The translations under genes were made by a program, and so were the position numbers. Under the pieces are notes generated by a model that searched no databases, was not told the DNA's origin, and saw only the letters and a list, made by a program, of their open reading frames with translations. From positions 868,001-932,000 of the forward strand of contig JAPPOB010000010.1 in NCBI GenBank assembly GCA_028818375.1: 64,000 bases of DNA, written 5' to 3'. Below, in pieces: positions 29,517-38,674 of the stretch (positions within the stretch are counted from its first letter, which is position 1; each line of letters opens with the position of its first letter). The stretch is from Anaerolineaceae bacterium (GTDB lineage: Bacteria > Chloroflexota > Anaerolineae > Aggregatilineales > Phototrophicaceae).

Positions 29517-30696
29517 ACAGGACGTCCTGATTCTGGGAGCGGCGCGCACGCCCCAGGGGCGATTGCTCGGCGCCCTTGCAGAATACGATGCGGCGACCCT
29601 TGGCAGCCACGCCGTACGCGCGGCCGTGGCGCGCAGCGGCGTTACACCGGCGGAGATCGAGGAAGTGTATGTCGGCAACGTCGTCAGCGCCGGTACGGGC
29701 CTCGCCCTGCCCCGGCAGATCAGTTTCGGCGCCGGCCTGCCCGAAACTGTCGGCGGTACGCTGGTCAACAAGGCCTGTGGCAGCGGCATGAAGAGCGTGA
29801 TGCTGGCGGCCAGCGCGATCCGCAGCGACGAGGGGCGACTCTTCGTCGCCGGTGGCAGCGAAAGTATGAGCCGCGCGCCCTTCCTGCAGCATGGCATGCG
29901 CGCGGGGAAGCGCTTTGGCGATGCGGTGCTGAGCGACGCCCTGCAGTCGGACGGCCTGTGGTGCAGCCTCTGCGACTGGCGTATGGGCGACGCGGCCGAA
30001 TTCATCGCTCGCCAGCTGGGCGTCAGCCGCGCGGCGATGGACGAGTACGCCCTGCGCAGCCATCGCCTGGCGCATGCGGCGACGCAGGCCGGCGCTTTCG
30101 ATCAGGAAATCGAGCCCCTGCCCAACGACGTCCGGCATGACGAACCCGTCCGTCCAACGACCTCCCTGGAGAGGCTGGCGGCCCTCAAGCCGGCGTTCTC
30201 CCCCGATGGCCGGGTCACGGCGGGCAACGCACCGAGCCTGAATGACGGCGCGGCCGCGCTTGTGCTTGCCAGCCGCGCCCGGGCAGAGCGCCGCGGCCAT
30301 GTCCCGCTGGCGCGCATCGTCGCCAGCGCCCAGTCAGCGCTGGACCCGGCCTGGATTTTCTACGCGCCGGTCAAGGCCATTCCAAAGGTCCTGCAGCGCG
30401 CCGGCTGGACGGTGGATGATGTCGACCTCTTCGAAATCAACGAGGCCTTCGCAGCCCAGGTGCTGGCCGACCTGCGGGGGCTGGAACGGGAAGGCTGCCC
30501 CGTCCCGCTGGACAAGGTCAACGTCCACGGTGGCGCCATCGCCCTGGGCCACCCGCTGGGCGCCAGCGGCGCGCGGGTGCTGGTCACGTTGGTTTATGCC
30601 CTGCGACGCAAGGGCTTGCGCCGTGGTCTGGCGGCCCTGTGCCTCGGCGGTTCCGAAGCGGTCGCCATGGCGATTGAAATCGAAGGCGACGATTAG
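29506..30696 (+). CDS. Acetyl-CoA acetyltransferase (thiolase II)
   Basis: 396 residues from the ATG at 29506, preceded by AGGGAGA. It catalyses Claisen condensation of two acetyl-CoA or the reverse thiolysis. Catalytic residues: C91 in [11 protein letters not shown]349 in [11 protein letters not shown] and C379 in ALCLGGSEA. The last motif usually reads C-x-G-G-G; here the third glycine is serine. MGDAAEFIA and [16 protein letters not shown] are the standard dimer and CoA-side segments. The start lies within the HIT gene and the stop overlaps the stop of the convergent dehydrogenase by 4 bp. Confidence 0.92.
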   Translation: MGSEQDVLILGAARTPQGRLLGALAEYDAATLGSHAVRAAVARSGVTPAEIEEVYVGNVVSAGTGLALPRQISFGAGLPETVGGTLVNKACGSGMKSVMLAASAIRSDEGRLFVAGGSESMSRAPFLQHGMRAGKRFGDAVLSDALQSDGLWCSLCDWRMGDAAEFIARQLGVSRAAMDEYALRSHRLAHAATQAGAFDQEIEPLPNDVRHDEPVRPTTSLERLAALKPAFSPDGRVTAGNAPSLNDGAAALVLASRARAERRGHVPLARIVASAQSALDPAWIFYAPVKAIPKVLQRAGWTVDDVDLFEINEAFAAQVLADLRGLEREGCPVPLDKVNVHGGAIALGHPLGASGARVLVTLVYALRRKGLRRGLAALCLGGSEAVAMAIEIEGDD

Positions 30697-31664
30697 TCCG
30701 TTGGCACAGCGTGCGGCAGGGGCTCGCCACGCAAACCTGCCAACAGGTTGTTCGCCGCAATTTCAGCCATCTGGTCCCGCGTGCGCACACTGGCGCTGCC
30801 GATATGGGGGACGATGGTGACGTTGGGCAGCGAAAGTATGGGATGGTCCGCCGCGATGGGCTCGGGATCGGTCACGTCCAGCGCGGCATGCGCGATCTGC
30901 CCCTGACGCAGGGCAGCTTCCAGCGCGACCAGATCGACGATGGGACCGCGCGCCGAATTGACCAGCACCGCCGTGGGCTTCATCGCCGCCAGGGCATCGG
31001 CATTGATGAGATGCCGCGTCTCCGGTGTCAGCGGCGTGTGCACCGAGACGAAATCGGACTGTCGCAGCAAGTCCTCCAGTTCGACCGGCTCCGCGCCGCG
31101 CCCGCGAATCTCATCTTCGGACAGCACGGGATCGCAGGCAATAATGCGCAGATTGAAGCCGCGCGCGCGCTGCGCCATGGCCTGACCGATACGCCCCAGA
31201 CCGATGATGCCGAGGGTGGCCCCGCTCAGGTCCGCGCCCAGCAAAGTCTCCGGCTCCCAGGTGTCCCATTGGCCATCGCGAATGTATTGCACGCCCTCGA
31301 CGATGCGCCGTGCGCCGGTCAGCAAGAGCGTGAAGGCGAGGTCGGCCGTCGCCTCGGTGAGCACACCTGGGGTATGCCCCACGGGGATGCCGCGCTGGCG
31401 GGCGGCAGCGAGATCGATGTTGTCGTAGCCCACGGCAATCTGGCTGATCACGCGCAGTTGTGGTCCGGCTGCGTCCATCAACTGGCCGTCAATGCGGTCG
31501 GTCAACAGGCACAGGAGGCCGTCCACGCCTCGCACCTTCTCCCTGAGCAGGTCGTAGGGCGGCGGTAGCCTCTCGGGCCAGACTTCCGTTTCGCAGGCAG
31601 CCTGAACCCTGTCCAGCCCGGCTGCAGGAATAACACGACTGACGTACACACGCGGTTTGCTCAT
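30693..31664 (-). CDS. D-2-hydroxyacid dehydrogenase (glyoxylate/hydroxypyruvate reductase type)
   Basis: 323 residues. The NAD(P) fold has GLGRIG at 155-160, and catalytic residues are R239 (NSARGPIVD), E268 (DVTDPEPI) and H287 (VPHIGSAS). Q-x-A-V-G-Y-D-N-I (75-83) is the substrate-carboxylate loop. The sequence is most like glyoxylate reductase GyaR/GhrB, reducing glyoxylate or hydroxypyruvate; the exact substrate cannot be read. GAGG lies 8 bases before the ATG. A TACAAT box at 31734-31739 (minus) may be its -10. The 192 bases up to the divergent ABC gene hold these start signals only. Confidence 0.9.
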   Translation of the reverse strand: MSKPRVYVSRVIPAAGLDRVQAACETEVWPERLPPPYDLLREKVRGVDGLLCLLTDRIDGQLMDAAGPQLRVISQIAVGYDNIDLAAARQRGIPVGHTPGVLTEATADLAFTLLLTGARRIVEGVQYIRDGQWDTWEPETLLGADLSGATLGIIGLGRIGQAMAQRARGFNLRIIACDPVLSEDEIRGRGAEPVELEDLLRQSDFVSVHTPLTPETRHLINADALAAMKPTAVLVNSARGPIVDLVALEAALRQGQIAHAALDVTDPEPIAADHPILSLPNVTIVPHIGSASVRTRDQMAEIAANNLLAGLRGEPLPHAVPTD

Positions 31665-31856
31665 GGCTGCGCCTCATTTCTCGAAGGGCATGGGTGTGCC
31701 AGGGGTTGCCATGCCTGATTCCAAAGTGTCGTGATTGTACTCAATTTTCCGAATTGGCAGGGGAAGGGTTTCGGCAAGGCCCGACCTGCGGAACGTGGAC
31801 CTGCCGGAATTGGCCTTACATGCGACCTGCCGCTGCGTTAATATAGAGTCCATGCC

Positions 31857-33677
31857 ATGCACATCGCTGACAACATGAGCGTGGAGTTTCAGGCCGGCAA
31901 TATCCGCGCGGGCAACCACAGCAGCCCCCTGCGTTTCACCCTGTCCCATCTCTTCAAGCACTGGTACATCGGCGTATTGATGGTGTTTGGGGCCGTCGCC
32001 AACGCGGCGCTCTGGATCTCCATCCCGCTTAACGTCGGTTTAGCCTTCGACGCCGTTCGCGACCAGCAAGATCTGCAACTGGCGATCAATGCCTGCCTGC
32101 TGATTGTCATCGCCTCGCTTTTGCGCGCCGTGGTCCAGTTCATGCGCAACTTCAGCGCGCAGATTTACGGCCAGCGCCTCGAAAGGGACGTGCGCGACGA
32201 ACTCTACGCCAGCCTGCTGGGCAAGAGCATGGCCTTTCATGACCTGCGGCCGGTCGGCGAGACCATGGCGCGGGTGACCAACGACGTCATCGAACTGAGC
32301 CTGATGATGCACACCGGCGTCAACCTGCTCATCGGGTCCACAATGTTCATGTTTATGCCCCTTGTCGGCAGTCCTGTCATTCACCCGGACCTGCTCCTGG
32401 TGCCCGTCGCCTTCGTCATTCTGCAAATCACCATCCAGTACTTCTTCATTCGACGCCTCTACCCTCTGGCGCGCCAGGTGCGCAGCAGCTTCGGCGTCAT
32501 GAACGCCCGCCTGGAAGAAACGCTGGAAGGACTGGAGGTGATCAAGGGCGCGGCGCGGGAGGGGGCGGAAATCGGGCAGGTCAACAGCCTGATCCAGACC
32601 TTTCGTGACCGCTTCATCGCCCAGGGTGAAATGGAAGCCCGTTACCTGTCCAATTTGCTCTTTCCACTGACACTGTTCGCCGGTGTGTTCCATTCGGCCA
32701 TCCTGTTCCGCGCCGGAGAAATCACCACCGGTGACATCGTGGCCTACGTCATGATTTTGCTCTTTTTCCAGTTCCCGGTCTTCATGTCCCTCTTCACCCT
32801 GCCCCGAATCGCCCTAGGGCACGCCGCGGCCGGTCGCATTCTGGAACTCATCACGGCGCGCAGCGACATGGACCAGAACGAGGGGGGTTACGGCGCCGAA
32901 CTCCAGGGGGACATCCGTTTCGAAAACGTCAGCTTTGGCTATCAGGGCGAACAGGACAGCCTCAAGGGGCTCAGTTTCTCCGTGAAACCCGGCCAGACAC
33001 TGGCCATTGTCGGCCAGACAGGCGCCGGCAAGACCACGGTGACGCGCCTGATCAATCGCACCTGGGATACCCGTGAGGGTCGGGTGCTGGTCGACGGTCA
33101 TGACGTGCGCGACTGGTCCATGGCCAGTCTTCGTTCGCAGATCAGCATCATTGAGCAGGACATATTCCTGTTCAGCCGTTCGCTGGCGGACAACATCAGC
33201 TTCGGCGCTGAAGACGCCAGCCGGGAGCAGATCGAGGATGCTGCGCGCATGGCCCAGGCGCACGACTTCATCATGTCCTTCCCGGATGGCTACGAGACCG
33301 TGGTGGGCCAGCGGGGTGTCACCCTCAGTGGAGGCCAGCGCCAGCGCGTCGCCCTCGCACGGGCTTTCATCACCGACCCTCCGGTGCTCATCCTGGACGA
33401 CAGCACCAGCGCCATCGACAGCGCCACCGAAGACCTGATCCAGCAGGCCATCTGGACCGCTTCACGGGGGCGCACGACCATTCTGATCACCCACCGCCTG
33501 TCCCAGATTCGCTGGGCCGATCACATCGTCGTCCTGCATCAGGGAGAAGTCGTCGCCCAGGGCTCTCACGAGGAATTGTTGGTCAATTCGCAGGATTACC
33601 GCCGCATCTTTGATCGCTACGAAACGCTGGCAGCCCCGGCCGAGGCCAGTCTGGCGGAGAGCAACGGGGCATGGTAG
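31857..33677 (+). CDS. ABC exporter half-transporter, subunit with degenerate catalytic base
   Basis: 606 residues: six-helix type 1 exporter domain (about 25-325) and nucleotide-binding domain (about 345-590). Walker A GQTGAGKTT near 385, ABC signature LSGGQRQR intact, and Walker B ILDDSTSAID near 513, in which the catalytic glutamate after the aspartate is replaced by aspartate. The switch histidine is kept (ITHRLSQ). This pattern is typical of one subunit of heterodimeric exporters such as TM287/288. A second ATG at 31875 is an alternative start. It overlaps the partner gene by 7 bp. Confidence 0.92.
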   Translation: MHIADNMSVEFQAGNIRAGNHSSPLRFTLSHLFKHWYIGVLMVFGAVANAALWISIPLNVGLAFDAVRDQQDLQLAINACLLIVIASLLRAVVQFMRNFSAQIYGQRLERDVRDELYASLLGKSMAFHDLRPVGETMARVTNDVIELSLMMHTGVNLLIGSTMFMFMPLVGSPVIHPDLLLVPVAFVILQITIQYFFIRRLYPLARQVRSSFGVMNARLEETLEGLEVIKGAAREGAEIGQVNSLIQTFRDRFIAQGEMEARYLSNLLFPLTLFAGVFHSAILFRAGEITTGDIVAYVMILLFFQFPVFMSLFTLPRIALGHAAAGRILELITARSDMDQNEGGYGAELQGDIRFENVSFGYQGEQDSLKGLSFSVKPGQTLAIVGQTGAGKTTVTRLINRTWDTREGRVLVDGHDVRDWSMASLRSQISIIEQDIFLFSRSLADNISFGAEDASREQIEDAARMAQAHDFIMSFPDGYETVVGQRGVTLSGGQRQRVALARAFITDPPVLILDDSTSAIDSATEDLIQQAIWTASRGRTTILITHRLSQIRWADHIVVLHQGEVVAQGSHEELLVNSQDYRRIFDRYETLAAPAEASLAESNGAW

Positions 33678-35512
33678 CGCTTTTCTCCGGCCTTGACGGC
33701 GACAAGTTTGACCGCCAGTACGGCGATACCGTCCTGTTTCGCCGGATCGTCCGCTATTTTTCCCGCTATCGCTGGCAGGGCCTGGTCGTCATCCTGACCT
33801 TTACGATCATGGCCATTCTGTTGGCCATGCGGCCAGTGGTGATCGCCATGGCTGTAGGCGAACTGGAAAGTGATGCCGGGGACCGTGTTCTCCAGCTCCT
33901 GCTCGGCGCCCTCTTCGTCTCCGCCTTCATCGAATACGTCGCCAACTGGTTGCGCCGGCGCGGGCTTTCCCGCATCGTGGGTCGTGTCATCGCGCAGTTG
34001 CGCATGGACGCCTTTTCCTCCGCCGTGCATCTCGACATGGCCTTCTACGACGAAAACAACACGGGCAAGGTCGTCAGTCGCATTACCAGCGACACCCAGG
34101 AATTCGGCGATGTGTTGATGGTCAGCAGCGACATCGTCTCGCGCCTGCTGCAGATCTTCATTCTCGTCTACTTTATGTACATCCGCTCGCCCCTTTTGAC
34201 CGTATTGCTGCTGGCCACCACACCCTTCGTGGTCATTGCGGCGCTGGCGTTTCGACACATGGCGCGCAAGGTCACCCGTCAGGCCTCGCGTCAACTGGCC
34301 GTCCTGAATGACACCATTCAGGAAAGTGTCAGCGGCATCAGCGTGGCCAAGAACTTCCGCAAGGAAGCCAGGATGTACCGCGAGTTTGCCGGCGTCAATC
34401 GTCGTTCCTATCGCATCAACGTCCAGCGCGGGCTGGTCATCGCGATGATTTTCCCGGCGCTGACGACCATTGGCGGTTTCGTCACCGCCCTGATCGTTTA
34501 CGTTGGCGCCCTGTTCGTCTTTGACGACGTCATCAGCGCCAGCACCTGGTTCCTTTTCGTTCAGGCAGTTGACCGCTTCTGGTTCCCCTTCACCAACATG
34601 GCCTCCTTCTGGAGCCAGTTTCAGCAAGGCCTGGCCGCTGTGGAGCGCGTCTTCGCGCTCATCGACGCCGACAACAGCGTCATCCAGCGCGACAACCGAC
34701 CGGTCGAAGGACTGCGGGGCCACATCGTCTTTGAGGACCTCAACTTCGGCTACTCGGACGACGAGCCGTTGTTCAGGGACTTCAATCTGGAAATCCGGCC
34801 AGGAGAAAACGTGGCCCTGGTCGGTCATACCGGCGCCGGCAAGAGCAGCATTGCCCGCCTCATCACCCGTTACTACGAGTTTCAGGGCGGTCGCATCCTG
34901 GTGGACGGCCAGGACATCCGTTCCTTCAACCTGCAGTCCTGGCGCAGCCGCCTGGGGATCGTGCCCCAGTCGCCTTTCCTGTTTAGCGGCAGCATCATGG
35001 AAAACCTGCGCTACGCTCAGCCGGACCTCGATGACGCCGAAATCGAGGCTGTGGCGCGCAGCATCGGCGCCGGAGAATGGCTGGAGACCTTGCCCAGGGG
35101 GCTGCAAAGCGAAGTCGGCGAGCGCGGCACGCGCCTGAGCATGGGGCAGCGCCAGCTCGTCAGCCTGTTGCGCGTGCTGCTGCAGAATCCGGCCATCTTC
35201 ATCCTCGACGAGGCGACGGCCAGCATCGACCCCTTCACCGAACTCCAGATTCAGGAAGCGCTGGACCTGATTCTGTCGCAGACCAGTTCCATCCTCATCG
35301 CGCATCGTCTCAGCACCGTTCGCAGCGCGGACCGCATCCTGGTGTTCCGCGAGGGTGAAATCATTGAGGAAGGCAACCACGAGGCCCTGCTGAATTACAA
35401 GGGGCACTACGCCGAGCTCTACAACACCTATTTCCGCCACCAGTCGCTGGGCTACATCGAAGAGGCCCGCGAACGCTTTGAGGCCAGTCCTGCCGGTGTC
35501 AGGGCCCACTAA
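33671..35512 (+). CDS. ABC exporter half-transporter, catalytic partner subunit
   Basis: 613 residues: membrane domain (about 25-330) and nucleotide-binding domain (about 350-585). Walker A GHTGAGKSS near 386, signature LSMGQRQLV near 489 (LSGGQ changed to LSMGQ), Walker B FILDEATASID near 511 with the catalytic glutamate kept, and IAHRLSTVRSAD. Paired with the previous protein it gives one competent and one degenerate ATP site. The ATG lies within the last codons of the upstream gene (ATGGTAG). The following GT-C gene begins before this one ends, so all three form one operon. Exported substrate is unknown; a lipid or lipid-linked glycan is a reasonable guess from the neighbour. Confidence 0.92.
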   Translation: MVALFSGLDGDKFDRQYGDTVLFRRIVRYFSRYRWQGLVVILTFTIMAILLAMRPVVIAMAVGELESDAGDRVLQLLLGALFVSAFIEYVANWLRRRGLSRIVGRVIAQLRMDAFSSAVHLDMAFYDENNTGKVVSRITSDTQEFGDVLMVSSDIVSRLLQIFILVYFMYIRSPLLTVLLLATTPFVVIAALAFRHMARKVTRQASRQLAVLNDTIQESVSGISVAKNFRKEARMYREFAGVNRRSYRINVQRGLVIAMIFPALTTIGGFVTALIVYVGALFVFDDVISASTWFLFVQAVDRFWFPFTNMASFWSQFQQGLAAVERVFALIDADNSVIQRDNRPVEGLRGHIVFEDLNFGYSDDEPLFRDFNLEIRPGENVALVGHTGAGKSSIARLITRYYEFQGGRILVDGQDIRSFNLQSWRSRLGIVPQSPFLFSGSIMENLRYAQPDLDDAEIEAVARSIGAGEWLETLPRGLQSEVGERGTRLSMGQRQLVSLLRVLLQNPAIFILDEATASIDPFTELQIQEALDLILSQTSSILIAHRLSTVRSADRILVFREGEIIEEGNHEALLNYKGHYAELYNTYFRHQSLGYIEEARERFEASPAGVRAH

Positions 35513-37688
35513 CCGCGTTCGAAGCTCCCCACCACCCCTCCTGCTGATCGCCTTCTTTCTGGCCGGTCTGCTGTACCTGTGGTCGGTGCCGCTCTTTGAA
35601 GCGCCGGATGAGTCCTACCACTTCGCCTTCGCCGACTACATCAACAGAAATCGCAGCCTGCCCGTGCAGGTGCCCGGCGAGAAGACTCCCTGGGGCCAGG
35701 AAGGCAGCCAGCCTCCGCTGTACTACATCCTGGTCGCGGCCCTGATCACCCCATTCGATACCAGCGACCTTGCCGGGCACATGCGCTTCAACCCGCATGC
35801 CATCGTGGGGGACCCGTCGGCGGTCGACAACCAGAATATCTTCCTGCACGATCATCCCGCGCCACCCCTGCGCGACACGGTACTCGCGGTTTACGTCGCC
35901 CGGGTTTTCAGCCTGCTGCTGGCCTGCGGCAGCGTCGCCGCCGTCTGGCTGGCGGCCCGGGAATTCGCCCTGCTGACCGGCGAAAAGGCCGCGCGCCTGG
36001 CCCTGCTGGGCGCCGGCCTGGTGGCCTTCAACCCCCAGTTCCTGTTCATCTCGTCGTCGGTCAACAACGACAACCTGGTCACCTTGCTGGCCAGCCTCAT
36101 CATCTGGCAAATGTTGTCCATGCTGCGCCAGGGGCTGAACGCGCGCCGCAGCGTCATACTGGCCCTGCTGCTGGCCTGCGCCACGATGGCCAAGTTAAGC
36201 GCTCTCCTGCTCTATGCGCCGGTTGGGCTGGCGGCCCTGTGGCTCGCCAGACGCAGCAACAGTTACCGTGAGTTACTGCGTCTGGTCCTGCTTGCCGGCG
36301 TCGTCTGGCTGGCCATCGCCGGACCCTGGTATGCCCGCAACCTGACGCTCTACGGCGAGTTCACCGGCTCGCAGACCATGCTCGACGTGGTCGGACGCAG
36401 GTCCGCTCCTTCACTCGAGAAACTGCTCGGCGAAGAATTCCGCGGCCTGCGTTACAGCTACTGGGGGATCTTCGGCTGGTTCAACGTCTTCAGTCCCGCC
36501 CCCTTTTACCTCATGATGGACGTCGTCACCTCGGCCGCGGTGGCGGGCCTGCTGCTCCGCGCCTGGCTGCGACGTCGAAGGCCCGCCATGCTTGTCCCGG
36601 CCGCCCTGCTGACCCTGTGCCTGGCCCTCTTCGCCATCGCCCTCGTGCTGTGGACGCGTCAGACCGCCGCCACGCAGGGGCGCCTTCTGTTTCCCGCCGG
36701 CGCCGCGAGCATGACCCTGCTGGCTTACGGCTTGTTGAAGCTGAGAGTTCCGGCTCTCGCTTCGCTTGTTGCGCTGGGCCTGGTCGCCGTGGCGCTGCCT
36801 TACACCAGCATACGGCCGGCCTACGCGCCGCCAGCGATCGTCACCGGCCTGCCGGACGATGCAACCCCGCTCCCTCTCCGCTTCGGCGACGTGGAGCTGC
36901 TGGGGTACCGCCTTGAACGGCGGCGCCACGCTCCCGGCGACATATTGCCGGTGACGCTCTACTGGCGGCCCCGGCGCGCCTCGGATCAGGACTTCAGCTT
37001 CTTTCTGCGCCTGCTGGACGACGAGGACCGTATGCTCGTCAACCGCTACGGCCATCCGGGCAGCGGCATGCTGCGCACGACCCGCTGGCAACCCGGTCTG
37101 GTCTATGAAGACCGCTGGGACCTGAAAATCCCGGAAGACCTGACCGGCCGCACGGCCCTGCGAGTCCACATCGGCTGGTGGAAATATCCGGATGGCTATG
37201 CCCTGCCAGGCGTCAACGCCGACGGGGTGGAAGTCGACCCGGTGATGCTGGAGGCGGGCGCCTTCAGCGACGGTGACGACCGCGACAGGAGTCTGGCGCA
37301 GGTTGTCGAACCCCTGCTCTTTGGCGACAGCATCCGGCTGCTGGCCTGGGAACGGGACGAACTGGAGATATCCCTGCTCTGGGAAGTGAAGTCCAGACCG
37401 CAGCCGGACCTGCACGTTTTCCTGCATGCCCTTGAAGCGTCCAGGGACGGCGCTTCAGGACGCATCGTCGCCCAGGGCGACGCGCCGCCGGACCTGCCGA
37501 CCGGTTTCTGGCAAGTCGGCGAGCGCTACGTCACCCGCCATCCCCTGCGGGTTACTGAAGCGGAAACCTCCGGTGAACTGTCCCTGCACCTGGGCTGGTA
37601 CAGTCTGGAACATGGCTGGCGTCTTGCCGCGGATTGCCCCAACGATTCCTGTCCGCTGACAACCCTGACCCTGGAGCCACAGACGTGA
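35496..37688 (+). CDS. GT-C-like polytopic membrane protein, paralogue of the 26686 protein
   Basis: 730 residues from the GTG at 35496; a TTG at 35478 is possible and neither has a good ribosome site. The first helix (about 14-33) is followed by LFEAPDESYHFAF with D38-E39. QEGSQPPLYYILVAALI, NPHAIVGDPSA and FISSSVNNDN are shared with the paralogue. After about residue 440 the tail has two beta-sandwich modules: one with PGDILPVTLYWRP and HIGWWKYPDGY, and one with HVFLHALEAS and LHLGWYS. It overlaps the ABC exporter gene and so is probably made together with it, suggesting joint handling of a lipid-linked sugar. Confidence 0.75.
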   Translation: MSGPTNRVRSSPPPLLLIAFFLAGLLYLWSVPLFEAPDESYHFAFADYINRNRSLPVQVPGEKTPWGQEGSQPPLYYILVAALITPFDTSDLAGHMRFNPHAIVGDPSAVDNQNIFLHDHPAPPLRDTVLAVYVARVFSLLLACGSVAAVWLAAREFALLTGEKAARLALLGAGLVAFNPQFLFISSSVNNDNLVTLLASLIIWQMLSMLRQGLNARRSVILALLLACATMAKLSALLLYAPVGLAALWLARRSNSYRELLRLVLLAGVVWLAIAGPWYARNLTLYGEFTGSQTMLDVVGRRSAPSLEKLLGEEFRGLRYSYWGIFGWFNVFSPAPFYLMMDVVTSAAVAGLLLRAWLRRRRPAMLVPAALLTLCLALFAIALVLWTRQTAATQGRLLFPAGAASMTLLAYGLLKLRVPALASLVALGLVAVALPYTSIRPAYAPPAIVTGLPDDATPLPLRFGDVELLGYRLERRRHAPGDILPVTLYWRPRRASDQDFSFFLRLLDDEDRMLVNRYGHPGSGMLRTTRWQPGLVYEDRWDLKIPEDLTGRTALRVHIGWWKYPDGYALPGVNADGVEVDPVMLEAGAFSDGDDRDRSLAQVVEPLLFGDSIRLLAWERDELEISLLWEVKSRPQPDLHVFLHALEASRDGASGRIVAQGDAPPDLPTGFWQVGERYVTRHPLRVTEAETSGELSLHLGWYSLEHGWRLAADCPNDSCPLTTLTLEPQT

Positions 37689-37689
37689 C

Positions 37690-38556
37690 TCAGGCGAATA
37701 TCGCCTCCATTCCTGCGCTGGCGGCGATCAAGGATTCCTGCTCCGGAAGCGACAGGGGAGTGAAGTCCTCGGCTGCCTGCAACACCAGCGGCAACAGGCG
37801 GGTCTCACCGGCCATGGGGATTCCCGACACACCGGGTTGCGACAGGGCGAAGTTGACGCCCTGCTGAATCCTGTCCTGCGTCTCCCAGGGCTCGTACCAG
37901 GTGTGCCAACGTTTGTCGCGATCACCCCAGGGACCTTTGGCGATGGACTTGATGGCCATCACGCCCACGTCCCGTTCCTGGCAACGCGCCAGCAGACGTT
38001 CGGCGTGCCGCCGGTAGTCCGCGATGCCGAACAGCACCGGGTTGATCGGAAACAGGACGCTGTCAAAATCGAAGCACTCCAGCGCCTCGCAAAACAGACG
38101 CGGCGCCTGCAAGCCATGACCGGTGATGCCGATGAAACGCGTCAGTCCCTCGTCGCGGGCGCGGCACATGGCCTTTAGCGCGCCATCCGCAGCGGTTGCC
38201 GCGTCCAGTTCGTCGTCATCAACCACGCCATGAATCTGCGCGAGATCCATTGGCTCGCAGCGCAGCAAGGCCAGGGAACGGTTGATCTCGGCCCAGGCGG
38301 CGGCATAGGCCCGCTGGACCGTCTTGGTGCCGACGAATACCTGTTCACGATGCCGCTCCAGCCAGGGGCCAAGCCGGGTCTCGGCCATGCCATTGCCGTA
38401 GCCCGCGGCGAAGTCATAGTGGTTGACTCCGGCGGCCAGCGCCAGGTCAAGGGCCTCCTCCGCTTCCGCGGCATCGATCAGGGGGTGGAAGGCCGCGCCA
38501 CCAAAAATGGCGATCGAACTCCGGTGTCCGCTGCGCCCAAAGCGCCTGGTTTCCAT
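37690..38556 (-). CDS. Aldo/keto reductase family protein
   Basis: 288 residues from the ATG at 38556, chosen for the perfect AGGAGG 7 bases upstream. Catalytic tetrad: D48 and Y53 (NHYDFAAGYGNG), K78 (FVGTKT) and H109 (LAQIHGV). TGHG and INPVLFG lie along the barrel. It is shorter than the usual 310-330 residues, mainly at the C-terminus, where the NADPH-binding S/R motif is only partly recognisable. It resembles the COG1453-type group, but no ferredoxin-like cysteine cluster follows. Substrate is unknown. Its stop is 2 bases from the stop of the convergent GT-C gene. Confidence 0.87.
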   Translation of the reverse strand: METRRFGRSGHRSSIAIFGGAAFHPLIDAAEAEEALDLALAAGVNHYDFAAGYGNGMAETRLGPWLERHREQVFVGTKTVQRAYAAAWAEINRSLALLRCEPMDLAQIHGVVDDDELDAATAADGALKAMCRARDEGLTRFIGITGHGLQAPRLFCEALECFDFDSVLFPINPVLFGIADYRRHAERLLARCQERDVGVMAIKSIAKGPWGDRDKRWHTWYEPWETQDRIQQGVNFALSQPGVSGIPMAGETRLLPLVLQAAEDFTPLSLPEQESLIAASAGMEAIFA

Positions 38557-38674
38557 AAGATTCCTCCTGTGAGGCCTGCCCGGCACCATGCATGCCGGAC
38601 AACCTTACTAACCCGACACAGGCCTGGGAGTCATGTCCCTGCAGCAGAGGTTGGTCAGCGGGCTCATGCGCATT

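Noticed and set aside
33617..35509. Open minus-strand frame of 630 codons
   Set aside because: Antisense to the second ABC exporter gene, whose motifs are unambiguous.
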